DNA of 40,734 nt from Pseudomonadota bacterium (lineage in GTDB: Bacteria > Pseudomonadota > Gammaproteobacteria > QQUJ01). A program made the translations under genes and the position numbers. The notes under the pieces were generated by a model that worked only from the letters and a program-made list of their open reading frames with translations, did no database searches and was not told the DNA's origin. The stretch spans positions 1-40,734 of the forward strand of contig QQUJ01000002.1 in assembly GCA_008501635.1 (NCBI GenBank), read 5' to 3'. This document shows positions 1-7,337 of this stretch, in pieces (the stretch's first letter is position 1; each line of letters begins with the position of its first letter).

Positions 1-105
1 GGGCGGTACTTCGCTTTCTATAATTCGGAAAGGCGGCATCAATCGCTTGACCGGCGTACGCCGGACAGCGTGTACTACGAAACCGCTGCCAGGCTGGCGG
101 CTTGA
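1..105 (+). pseudogene. IS3-family transposase OrfB, C-terminal end (cut by window edge)
   Basis: The first 34 codons read FAFYNSERRHQSLDRRTP and then a stop at 103–105. The F-x-FYN-x-x-R-x-HQSL-x-x-RTP pattern is the conserved C-terminus of IS3-family DDE transposases (OrfB). Only the tail is visible because the gene starts left of the window, so I cannot tell whether the whole element is intact. The 50 bases after the stop (about 106–154), including a ccaattttaggggtcca stretch, look like the right terminal region of such an element. A different IS3 piece in the opposite orientation follows at once. Confidence 0.8.
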
Positions 106-154
106 ACTGAGGACGCACTTATCGCGCTGTCCAATTTTAGGGGTCCATTTCTCT

Positions 155-257
155 CGACCACGCTGTGCCGGCGGGCCAGATCAGGCACTGATGCCCCGGC
201 CTAGTGCTCTTTGAGGATCAAAATGATCTTTTCTTCCGAGCAGCGCTTGCGTTTCAT
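155..257 (-). pseudogene. IS3-family OrfA N-terminal fragment with nonsense codon
   Basis: Read on the minus strand from ATG at 257, with an AGGAGGT ribosome site just upstream, the sequence gives MKRKRCSEEKIILILKEH, then TAG, then AGASVPDLARRHSVVE in the same frame. This is the helix-turn-helix start of IS3-family OrfA proteins. The TAG sits where the family normally has Glu (GAG), so one base change has killed it. The similarity stops near 155, exactly where the right end of the preceding IS3 piece lies, so the fragment was probably cut off by that insertion. It is non-functional. Confidence 0.75.
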
Positions 258-304
258 ACTGGACCTCCTTGGAGTCAAAATACATGGAAACCCCACATCT
301 TGCA

Positions 305-449
305 TGGCTCGGATTACGGGGATACGGTCAATGGGTATTATGGTTCAACCACCAGAGGCTGATGGAGCCCTTGGAATATATCTCTACCTACTAAAGCTGA
401 GGCAAACTACTACCGGCAACTCAATAATCTGGCCAAGATGGCAGCCTGA
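305..449 (+). pseudogene. Second IS3-family OrfB C-terminal remnant, frameshifted
   Basis: From about 305 the plus strand reads WVLWFNHQRLMEPLEYIST and reaches a stop. A shift of frame near 390 restores AEANYYRQLNNLAKMAA followed by TGA at 447–449. The pattern W-x-x-WFN-x-x-RLMEPLGYISPAE-x-EA-YY is typical of the C-terminus of another IS3 subgroup, different from the copy at 1–105. After the stop, the bases up to about 490 resemble the usual terminal stretch of these elements and run straight into the dctM stop codon at 491–493, so the insertion lies right against the operon's end. Confidence 0.7.
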
Positions 450-490
450 CTTAAACCAACGACCCTCCACGATACCCGGGGCGATTCGGG

Positions 491-1774
491 TTAATAACTT
501 GCAAGTAGGCGCGGTAAGAAAAGCACTAGGTCTTCTGTGAATGTCAAGAAAACCAACACACCTACTCCAATTGCGATGAAGGGTGTAACGCCTGATATTA
601 CCACGTGATACGGTTGGCGAAATATCGCACAAGCTGTAAATATGTCCACACCAAATGGCGGAGTTGCTGATCCGATAGCAGCATTAAGCGTAATCAGTAT
701 GCCGAGGTGAACAGGGTCTATTCCGAGGTGTTGCGCCATAGGCATAAGCAAGGGCGTCAATACGATCATTGCTGATATTGGATTAAAAACCATCAGAACC
801 AGAAAAAATACTACATTAATTATCAGAAGAAATAATATCGGTGATGGGTTTATGTTATGAAGTAAGGTTGTAACCTCATGCGGCACCCGTGCCACCGTTA
901 GGAGCCATATAAACGCTTCGGATCCTCCAACCAGTATAAGTAGCATTGCCATGGTTACACTGGATCCTAGTGCTATTCGTCCTATATCTCTAATTCTAAG
1001 CGCTCTGTAAATTATCAGTTCAAGAAACATACTATATGCGACAGCTGCGGCTGCTGCTTCGGTAGGAGTAAAGATGCCTCCGTAAATACCACCGATTATT
1101 ATTAGTATAAACCCTAATGGGCCCAAAGCTTCTTTAGCCGCTTTTCCTATTTCCTTTACAGTGGCTCTCTCGGTACGGGGTATTTTATATTTTTTTGCCC
1201 ACCACCAAGAGTACATCATATAGCCCAAACCGAGTGTAATACCTGGAATAAGACCCGCGATGAAAAGTGCTGCAATCGAGGTCCCGGTTATTACGCCATA
1301 TACGATCATAAATATGCTTGGCGGTATAAGCTGTGCAACATTACTTGAATTGATGACTAAAGCCATTGTGAAGGATCGTTTATATCCTCTTTCCAGCATC
1401 GTGGGGTAAATATTCGAACCGATCGCCGCTACTGTTGCCTGTGTGGATCCTGATACCGCACCAAATATTATTGACGACAGCACTGTCGTTTGTGCAAAAC
1501 CGCCCGTTTTATGTCCTACTAGTTTTTCTGCTAAGTTAATAAGACGTTTAGACATTTGTCCTTTCATAGAAATGTCTGCAGCAAATATGAAAAGCGGAAT
1601 AGCTACTAGCGGAAACGGAACAACCCCCGAAATTGCCCGTTGAACTAAAGTAAAGTCAGGAATATGCCCATAGTAAATTGGTAACGCCATTAGACTCGGT
1701 AACAGCATCACAATAAACATTGGGAAGCCCAATACCAGCAACAAGACTAGAGCTACTACCAAAAATAGTGTCAT
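491..1774 (-). CDS. dctM: TRAP transporter large permease subunit (DctM family)
   Basis: A protein of 427 residues, the normal size for DctM, composed almost entirely of hydrophobic segments. It has family hallmarks such as the N-terminal GFPMFIVMLLPSL stretch, the IPLFIFAADI loop, GAVSGSTQATVAAIGSNIYP, FTPTEAAAAAVAYS, and the C-terminal NAAIGSATPPFGVDIFTACAI. DctM is the ion-coupled membrane channel that, with the small subunit DctQ and a periplasmic binding protein DctP, imports organic acids or amino-acid-like anions. DctQ lies upstream in the same orientation, but 370 bp away rather than coupled. No DctP is present. The stop codon abuts an IS3 remnant, so the last residues could be altered, yet the length is normal. 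The substrate cannot be told from the permease. Confidence 0.93.
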   Translation of the reverse strand: MTLFLVVALVLLLVLGFPMFIVMLLPSLMALPIYYGHIPDFTLVQRAISGVVPFPLVAIPLFIFAADISMKGQMSKRLINLAEKLVGHKTGGFAQTTVLSSIIFGAVSGSTQATVAAIGSNIYPTMLERGYKRSFTMALVINSSNVAQLIPPSIFMIVYGVITGTSIAALFIAGLIPGITLGLGYMMYSWWWAKKYKIPRTERATVKEIGKAAKEALGPLGFILIIIGGIYGGIFTPTEAAAAAVAYSMFLELIIYRALRIRDIGRIALGSSVTMAMLLILVGGSEAFIWLLTVARVPHEVTTLLHNINPSPILFLLIINVVFFLVLMVFNPISAMIVLTPLLMPMAQHLGIDPVHLGILITLNAAIGSATPPFGVDIFTACAIFRQPYHVVISGVTPFIAIGVGVLVFLTFTEDLVLFLPRLLASY

Positions 1775-1959
1775 GCAGGCGTGACTCCGTTATAGATATC
1801 TGCTGATATGCTTCTAATACTGTTTCTACAATATTTAGTCGATTCTGTAATATTCTTTCTGAACATAAGATTCTTGCGTACCATCCAGTTTTTATTTATT
1901 TTATCACCGTGCTTTTGATCCAATGAGTTTTTATATAATGCAAACCTTCCAGGACACAT
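1771..1959 (-). CDS. Small hypothetical ORF between dctQ and dctM
   Basis: A 62-residue reading frame with an ATG start at 1959 whose stop overlaps the dctM start codon by four bases, the ATGA arrangement of coupled genes. The product is basic and Asn/Lys/Arg-rich, has no membrane segment and matches no family I know. The overlap and same-strand position inside the operon argue for translation. The odd composition and the lack of any recognisable motif argue that it may be chance or the residue of a lost gene. The remaining bases between it and dctQ (1960–2144) show no gene. Confidence 0.25.
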   Translation of the reverse strand: MCPGRFALYKNSLDQKHGDKINKNWMVRKNLMFRKNITESTKYCRNSIRSISADIYNGVTPA

Positions 1960-2144
1960 TGTGCGTTGCTTTGAATTGAGAAGTGCTGTATTTCACACAG
2001 TAGTCTACTATTTGTAGCTTTCGGACGTTTCACCCCAGCGCGCCACCTTCATTGCAGCTCTTCACATATGACGCAATCGATTGCGCATCTCACCAATTCG
2101 CGCTATCACTACTATCTTCAGGATCAGAAAATATTTATGGTGTC

Positions 2145-2675
2145 TTACTCGTTTTCACCAGATCTCATATTCACCATCATTTTCTTTGTTTTCATGCCTT
2201 TAGCTACGTTTGCCAAGTAATAGATCCCGGACAAAGTAAATCCTATTGGTGCGGCCATATAAAAATACCCTATAGGTATTCTAAGAGCGGGAGTAATCTG
2301 CCCTCTGGTAAATACTGCGGAGGTCAACTGGATTCCCAACACCGCTAAATACAGACAACATATTCCTGTAATCAGACATATCAGTATAGTCATTATATTT
2401 TTTGTATTAGCAGGCATCTTGTCCAGAAAAAAAGACATTGAAATGTTAATTCCTCTGCGTGCACAAAGCGCTAAACCTAAGAATGTCATCCATATTATCG
2501 CAAACTCTGCTACCTCCTCGCCGCCCACTATTGTAATGTTCAATAGACGAAATACGAGCGTAACCAGGAGAGCAGCGGCCATCATTATCATGCATGCACT
2601 TACTACGAATTCCTCGATCATTGATACTATTTTGTCTATTTTATCTAATCCAAATATTTTCATGATCTTAGTCAC
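2145..2675 (-). CDS. dctQ: TRAP transporter small permease subunit (DctQ family)
   Basis: The protein has 176 residues and about four hydrophobic helices. A first one near residues 20–48 is followed by the family signature around 'GGEEVAEFAIIWMTFLGLA' and 'RRGINISMSFFLDKMP', where DctQ proteins carry the conserved Glu-containing helix and the Arg-rich loop. The last helix (about 135–160) is followed by a basic cytoplasmic tail. DctQ forms the membrane complex with DctM and is needed for TRAP-type uptake. It lies 15 bp after the M24 peptidase gene, so it is co-transcribed with the catabolic enzymes, which suggests that the transporter imports their substrate. Confidence 0.9.
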   Translation of the reverse strand: MTKIMKIFGLDKIDKIVSMIEEFVVSACMIMMAAALLVTLVFRLLNITIVGGEEVAEFAIIWMTFLGLALCARRGINISMSFFLDKMPANTKNIMTILICLITGICCLYLAVLGIQLTSAVFTRGQITPALRIPIGYFYMAAPIGFTLSGIYYLANVAKGMKTKKMMVNMRSGENE

Positions 2676-2690
2676 TATCTGACGGCTCGC

Positions 2691-3860
2691 TCAACCCAAT
2701 ACCCATAATTCTCTAGGGGCGCAGGAGAGAATTTCTGACCCTTTTTCAGTAACCAATATATTCTCTTCTACATGGTAAATACCGTCCTCTCTCACTAACC
2801 CTGGCTCGACACTGACAACCATGTTTTCTTGTAAAACCACAGGATCCCAACGAGCCAAACTCGGGGGCTCTGTAAACAGCATTCCTATACCATGGCCAAT
2901 CCGTCCTGCAGAAAACGTAATCTCCACACCGTTACTTCTCAGTGCTTCTTCGCAAACATCTACGATATGGGACCCTTTAACTCCTGATCTTACGGCAGCT
3001 ATACCTTTTGCTGTTGTATCAATAATAATCTTCTGGTATTTCACTTGGTTGGTGGTGGGTCCACCGACAACACCTGCTCTGGAATAATCCGCCCAATAGT
3101 CGTTTACCATTGCACCCATATCCACCCAAACCATATCCCCGTCCTGAATCTGCCTATCCGTCGGTTTACCGCTTATGCGTGTGTAATTGGCAGGCCCGGA
3201 GGTAATCATGATCCAAAAATATTCGGCGCCTCGTTCGATCATTACCTTTGTCAACTCACGGGCTACCTCTTTTTCTGTCATCCCTTTCGATACTTTCTCA
3301 AACCCCTCTATGTACCCCCTTGCAGTAATATCCATGGCCTGCCGAATACACTCTATTTCTCGTCTAGACTTTATTATCCGTAACTCCCATAGCAACGGCG
3401 CCACATCGATAAACTCGTAGTCTGCCAACTCCTCCGTGAGTCTTGTGAATTCACTTAGAGGCATCCCGATTCTCTGCTCTTGACCCAACTCAACACCAAT
3501 TCTTTTACCCTTAGATTTCATACTTCGAACTATTTTTACCAGATCCTGGATAGGGGCTTCCCGTATATCAGTGTATGTGCTGATATTCTCTATCCATGTC
3601 GTCGAAGATGCATCTCCGACCACAAACTTGTGGACCATCAGGTGGGCCGTTCCTTCCCGTGAAAGCAAAAAATAGTTCGGTCTTGCTACAGTACCTTCCA
3701 AAGTCATTACCGGTCGGTGACCGCTAAAGTAGTTGTAGTTACGGTCACCCGTAATAAAAAGTAAGTCGACTCCCTCCCGAGCCATTAATTTCCTTGCCTT
3801 ATTAACTCTCTGTTCGTATTCATCCATGGGAAACCATGCTTGTTTAGACATCTGACCCAT
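2691..3860 (-). CDS. M24-family metallopeptidase (Xaa-Pro dipeptidase/creatinase type)
   Basis: A protein of 389 residues with the two-domain layout of M24 enzymes: a creatinase-like N-terminal domain (about 12–150) and a 'pita-bread' catalytic domain (about 160–385). The dinuclear metal ligands are visible as Asp in VWVDMGAMVNDYWADYSR (two Asp), His in GHGIGMLFTEPP, Glu in VVSVEPGLV and Glu in HVEENILVTE. With all five ligands present it is most likely an aminopeptidase or dipeptidase rather than the metal-free creatinase. In this operon it could cleave a dipeptide or another C–N bond before the lyase and flavoenzyme act. The start at ATG 3860 has a GAGAAGGG site; a second ATG at 3851 is possible. 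Confidence 0.88.
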   Translation of the reverse strand: MGQMSKQAWFPMDEYEQRVNKARKLMAREGVDLLFITGDRNYNYFSGHRPVMTLEGTVARPNYFLLSREGTAHLMVHKFVVGDASSTTWIENISTYTDIREAPIQDLVKIVRSMKSKGKRIGVELGQEQRIGMPLSEFTRLTEELADYEFIDVAPLLWELRIIKSRREIECIRQAMDITARGYIEGFEKVSKGMTEKEVARELTKVMIERGAEYFWIMITSGPANYTRISGKPTDRQIQDGDMVWVDMGAMVNDYWADYSRAGVVGGPTTNQVKYQKIIIDTTAKGIAAVRSGVKGSHIVDVCEEALRSNGVEITFSAGRIGHGIGMLFTEPPSLARWDPVVLQENMVVSVEPGLVREDGIYHVEENILVTEKGSEILSCAPRELWVLG

Positions 3861-3907
3861 CCCTTCTCATGCAGATAATTTAGGCTGCAGACACCTTTTC
3901 GACTCGA

Positions 3908-5110
3908 TCACCCTTGCTGTTGCAGCTCTTCCAACGCAAGCATGGCGGAGCTGGCTAAAACAGCTGCACCGATGGACAAGCAACTTTCATCAATATCGAA
4001 TTGACTGTTATGCAGCGCCATGCGCGTTTTTTCTGAAGAGCCCACTCCCAGGTGAAAATAGGTTCCAGGTACTTCTTTCAAAATGAATGCGAAATCATCC
4101 CCGCCCATTGATGCAGCAATATCTAATACTTTATCCTCACCCAGCACCGCCAAGGTTGATCGTCTAACGATATCTGTCATACTTTTTGAATTAACAAGCA
4201 CAGGCACCCGATTTTCGTAGTCCAATTCAACATCAGCTCCAAAAGTTAGTGCTGTTTTGTCACAAATATTTTGTATTATGTTTGGCAGTAGCTGCTGGAC
4301 CTCAGAATCAAGACATCGTATCGACCCTGTCAATTCTGCTTTTTCTGCAATTATATTGCTTGCAGTTCCAGCCCTGAACGTACCGACAGTCATCACCACT
4401 GGCTTCAACGGGTCAATGGCTCTGCTCGTCACTGTCTGTAAGTTCATTACCAGTGCGGAGGCCGCCACAATGGAATCGACGCATTTTTGCGGCATCGCGC
4501 CATGTCCGCCGAGACCCGTTACCTCTATGCGTATATTATCGATAGACGCCATTACTATGCCCGACCTCAGTCCCACGTAGCCGACAGGAATATCGGGATT
4601 ACAGTGAAGTGCAAAGAACGCATCCGGTTTCGGATACTTCAATCCTCCAGCTGCAATGATTGCTTTGGCACCAAGATCAATCTCCTCTGCTGGTTGAAAG
4701 ATAAATTTGATACACCCCCGAATACTTTTTCTCAATTCCACAAGCACCTCTATCGCGCCCAGCAAACATGCGACGTGCGCGTCGTGCCCACAAGCGTGCA
4801 TCACCCCCGAGATTTTTGATATGTAAGGCTTTCGACTTTCTTCGCTGATCGGTAACGCATCCATATCTGCGCGCAAACCCACCGTTGGGCCCGAATCGCA
4901 GCCTTCTATTACTCCTACTATTCCGGTACCCGCTACTCCTGACTGGTACTTCACACCAAGTTGATCTAATTTTTTACATATTAATTTTGCCGTTTGCGTT
5001 TCTTCAAACCCTAACTCCGGGTGGCTATGCAGTTTCCTTCGCATATTTACCAGTTCCTGCTGGAGATCTTGCGCTCGCGCCCTTATGGAACTGGTTATCT
5101 CTTCTCTCAT
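3908..5110 (-). CDS. M20-family amidohydrolase (hippurate hydrolase/N-acyl-amino-acid hydrolase type)
   Basis: A protein of 400 residues from ATG 5110. Residues early on read MRRKLHSHPELGFEE, the signature of M20D amidohydrolases. Metal ligands follow in order: HACGHDAHVACLLGA, the catalytic Glu pair in FQPAEEIDLGAKAI, His in FFALHCNPDIPVG and the last His in LHNSQFDIDE. The inserted dimerisation domain lies around 185–300. These enzymes remove acyl groups from N-acyl amino acids or related conjugates in the cytoplasm. A TTG codon at 5155, overlapping the stop of the previous gene, would add 15 residues (MICCEAVFVGGARLF) that do not look like M20 sequence, so I prefer the ATG, which has GGAG about 14 bases upstream. 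Neighbours suggest it deacylates the imported substrate. Confidence 0.9.
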   Translation of the reverse strand: MREEITSSIRARAQDLQQELVNMRRKLHSHPELGFEETQTAKLICKKLDQLGVKYQSGVAGTGIVGVIEGCDSGPTVGLRADMDALPISEESRKPYISKISGVMHACGHDAHVACLLGAIEVLVELRKSIRGCIKFIFQPAEEIDLGAKAIIAAGGLKYPKPDAFFALHCNPDIPVGYVGLRSGIVMASIDNIRIEVTGLGGHGAMPQKCVDSIVAASALVMNLQTVTSRAIDPLKPVVMTVGTFRAGTASNIIAEKAELTGSIRCLDSEVQQLLPNIIQNICDKTALTFGADVELDYENRVPVLVNSKSMTDIVRRSTLAVLGEDKVLDIAASMGGDDFAFILKEVPGTYFHLGVGSSEKTRMALHNSQFDIDESCLSIGAAVLASSAMLALEELQQQG

Positions 5111-5151
5111 AAAAAGCCTAGCTCCGCCTACGAACACTGCCTCGCAACAGA

Positions 5152-5493
5152 TCAACTACTAGTTTTTTTGCGGAAATCATCGACTACAAGATCTTTTATA
5201 ACTTCAAATGCAGAAAGGGGCTTAAGCTCTACGTCTCCCTCTAATAACGTAGCGCATGATCGTAGATTTTTACCGTTGACCATTATCGAACACGCCGCCC
5301 CACATTTTCCGATTCGGCATGAACCGTAGTACCCCAGAGTAGGATCAATATTATCCGCGATATAGTACAAAGCGTTCAAAATAGTAGATTTTCCGTCCAG
5401 GGGAACCTCATAACTATCAAAATGCGACTCCTTGCCACCGCCAGATCCTGAACGAAGTACCTTAACCGTGACTTTTTTCAATTCCTTTTTCAT
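5152..5493 (-). CDS. Small 2Fe-2S protein like the N-terminal domain of SdhB/FrdB
   Basis: A protein of 113 residues that matches only the plant-ferredoxin-like N-terminal half of succinate dehydrogenase/fumarate reductase iron-sulfur subunits: the strand pattern around 'YEVPLDGKSTILNALYYIADNIDPTLGYY', then GSCRIGKCGAACSIMVNG with a fourth Cys in RSCATLL, and the ending 'PLSAFEVIKDLVVD' as in SdhB. The second half with the 4Fe-4S and 3Fe-4S clusters is absent. Cys spacing is C-x4-C-x3-C, one residue more than the usual C-x4-C-x2-C. I chose ATG 5493 because it has AGGAG about 10 bases upstream; a TTG at 5514 overlaps the flavoprotein stop. It most likely passes electrons from that flavoprotein. 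Confidence 0.85.
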   Translation of the reverse strand: MKKELKKVTVKVLRSGSGGGKESHFDSYEVPLDGKSTILNALYYIADNIDPTLGYYGSCRIGKCGAACSIMVNGKNLRSCATLLEGDVELKPLSAFEVIKDLVVDDFRKKTSS

Positions 5494-5510
5494 AACTATA
5501 GCGCTCCTCT

Positions 5511-7289
5511 TCAATCGGTTCGTCCATATTTCATAATCTTCTTTGGGGGTTCCAATTTTGTCACTACTAATGGCTCACTATGTATTTGCATCTCCTCATC
5601 TGATTTCTTCACCACTTGATTCTTGGCCCAATTAATATTGTCAGTCTGAGGGTAGTCTCGACGATATAAAGACCCTCTGCTTTCCTCTCTTTTTAGACTA
5701 GTTCTGCAAACCATCTCCATGATTGTCAGCATGCTTCCTAATTCATACGATTGAATCCATTCTCGATTATATATTCTGTCCTTGTTAATCGTGTGGATCT
5801 GAGGTAGATCTTCCTGACGGATTCGAATAATTTCTTTCAGCGCCTCCTGTAAACTGTTTCCATCCCGAATTACGCCAGCTTTTTCCCAAACCAATTGCTG
5901 CATATGTTTTCGAATGTCGACTTGTAGTAAACCGCTCTCACGTTCTAGGGGCGCAAATAGCTCTTGGCGTCTCTTTTCCACTTCTTCAACATCGATCGAC
6001 ATTTCACCCACTTGCTTGGCATAGTTGGCAGCAAACCGACCCGAACGATGTCCAAATACGATCATCTCTGTAAAAGCATTGCCGGATAGACGGTTGGCTC
6101 CATGAACGCCACCTGTGGCCTCTCCGGAGGCAAATAAACCGGGAAGACTAGTAGCACATTCTCCGTCTATTCGTATTCCCCCATTAAAGAAATGACTTGC
6201 GGGTACCGATTCAATCGCATCTTTCTTTAAATCGGGCAAATAGTCCTTCATGTTAAAACCACCATAGTATGGGTAGTATTCTGGGGGCAGCCAGGTTTCA
6301 AGATTGTCGATCAGATTATCTGGGAGATGTTTGAGGGACACATACACACCGCCGTGCTCACTACCCCTACCTGCCAATATTTCAGCCATGATAGCGACAG
6401 AAGCGATATCGCGTGTCGTCCATTCCATCCTCTCAGGATCCCAGTGACGCAAAAACCGATCACCCTTTTTATTCAGCAAGTGTCCACCAACACTACCTGC
6501 AGTCGAAAGAATAAAAGGTACATCCACTCCCTTTAGTGCTGGCGGCCATGGAAATGACCCAGGTAAAAACATCGGAAATTCCATTTCAACCATCTCCGCA
6601 CCAACCCGATAAGCCATTGCCCCTCCATCGCCTGTTAGTTCTTCCGGAGCAGTGGTATATGGATACATCCGCATAGCCCCACCGGTACATACAATTACCG
6701 CACCCGCCTTGAACGCGATGAATTCACCTGTTGCGGCATTTATACCGACCGCACCTATTACATGCTTACCGCTCGTTAGTAGATCGGTAACTACACAATT
6801 CGGTATTAACTGTACATCCGTAGCTAAAACAGCTTTACGCAGCCTTGGCATCAGTTTTGTGCCTGGAATTATCGTACCTCGGGGATACGAGTGACCGGAT
6901 GCCTGCGTCAAGCTGTCAATTTTTACTCCCCAATTCAATAAATCCTGTAAACGATCTGGCGCTTCATCCACGTGAATCTCTGCTAGCTTCTGATTGTTTA
7001 GAAACTTGCCCCCCTTGATCATGTCCTCGAAAAACTTATCCTTACTATCAGCAGGGTCCGCGTCCTTGAGCCCGAAACGATAGAACAAACTATTGCTATC
7101 GACATCTAAATCGGCATCACCGGTAACCGTTGCCCCACTCTTTCCGATATTAGTTCCCTTAGTGACCACCGTAACTTTTACACCATATTTAATAGCTTCC
7201 AAGGCTGCTGTGGCGCCGGCTCCTTCACTACCGATTATAAGGACATCGGTCTCAATCAATTTATCTACGACACTCTGTAATCGCGACAC
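5511..7289 (-). CDS. FAD-dependent oxidoreductase, fumarate reductase/succinate dehydrogenase flavoprotein family
   Basis: A protein of 592 residues with GTG start at 7289 preceded by AAGGAG at good spacing. The Rossmann motif VLIIGSEGAGATAALEA near residue 16 binds FAD. The second FAD region is GLFASGEATGGVHGANRLSGNAFTEMIVFG near 390–420. 'HWDPERMEWTTRDIASVAI' near 285–305 corresponds to the catalytic Arg region of the family. The His that links FAD covalently in SdhA (in SHTVAAQGG) is not present: the equivalent stretch is GKSGATVTGDADL, so FAD is probably bound non-covalently, as in NadB or AprA. Its partner is the small 2Fe-2S protein immediately downstream. Substrate unknown; fumarate/succinate-like acids or an amino acid are possible. 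No membrane anchor subunit is seen. Confidence 0.88.
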   Translation of the reverse strand: MSRLQSVVDKLIETDVLIIGSEGAGATAALEAIKYGVKVTVVTKGTNIGKSGATVTGDADLDVDSNSLFYRFGLKDADPADSKDKFFEDMIKGGKFLNNQKLAEIHVDEAPDRLQDLLNWGVKIDSLTQASGHSYPRGTIIPGTKLMPRLRKAVLATDVQLIPNCVVTDLLTSGKHVIGAVGINAATGEFIAFKAGAVIVCTGGAMRMYPYTTAPEELTGDGGAMAYRVGAEMVEMEFPMFLPGSFPWPPALKGVDVPFILSTAGSVGGHLLNKKGDRFLRHWDPERMEWTTRDIASVAIMAEILAGRGSEHGGVYVSLKHLPDNLIDNLETWLPPEYYPYYGGFNMKDYLPDLKKDAIESVPASHFFNGGIRIDGECATSLPGLFASGEATGGVHGANRLSGNAFTEMIVFGHRSGRFAANYAKQVGEMSIDVEEVEKRRQELFAPLERESGLLQVDIRKHMQQLVWEKAGVIRDGNSLQEALKEIIRIRQEDLPQIHTINKDRIYNREWIQSYELGSMLTIMEMVCRTSLKREESRGSLYRRDYPQTDNINWAKNQVVKKSDEEMQIHSEPLVVTKLEPPKKIMKYGRTD

Positions 7290-7337
7290 AGTATTCTCCT
7301 TATATTAATATTCAAACCCAGTGAATAATCAGCGAAT

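Noticed and set aside
211-540. A 109-residue plus-strand frame across the IS3 fragments
   Set aside because: It overlaps a reversed OrfA fragment and the dctM end, and matches no family; the IS fragments read in other frames.
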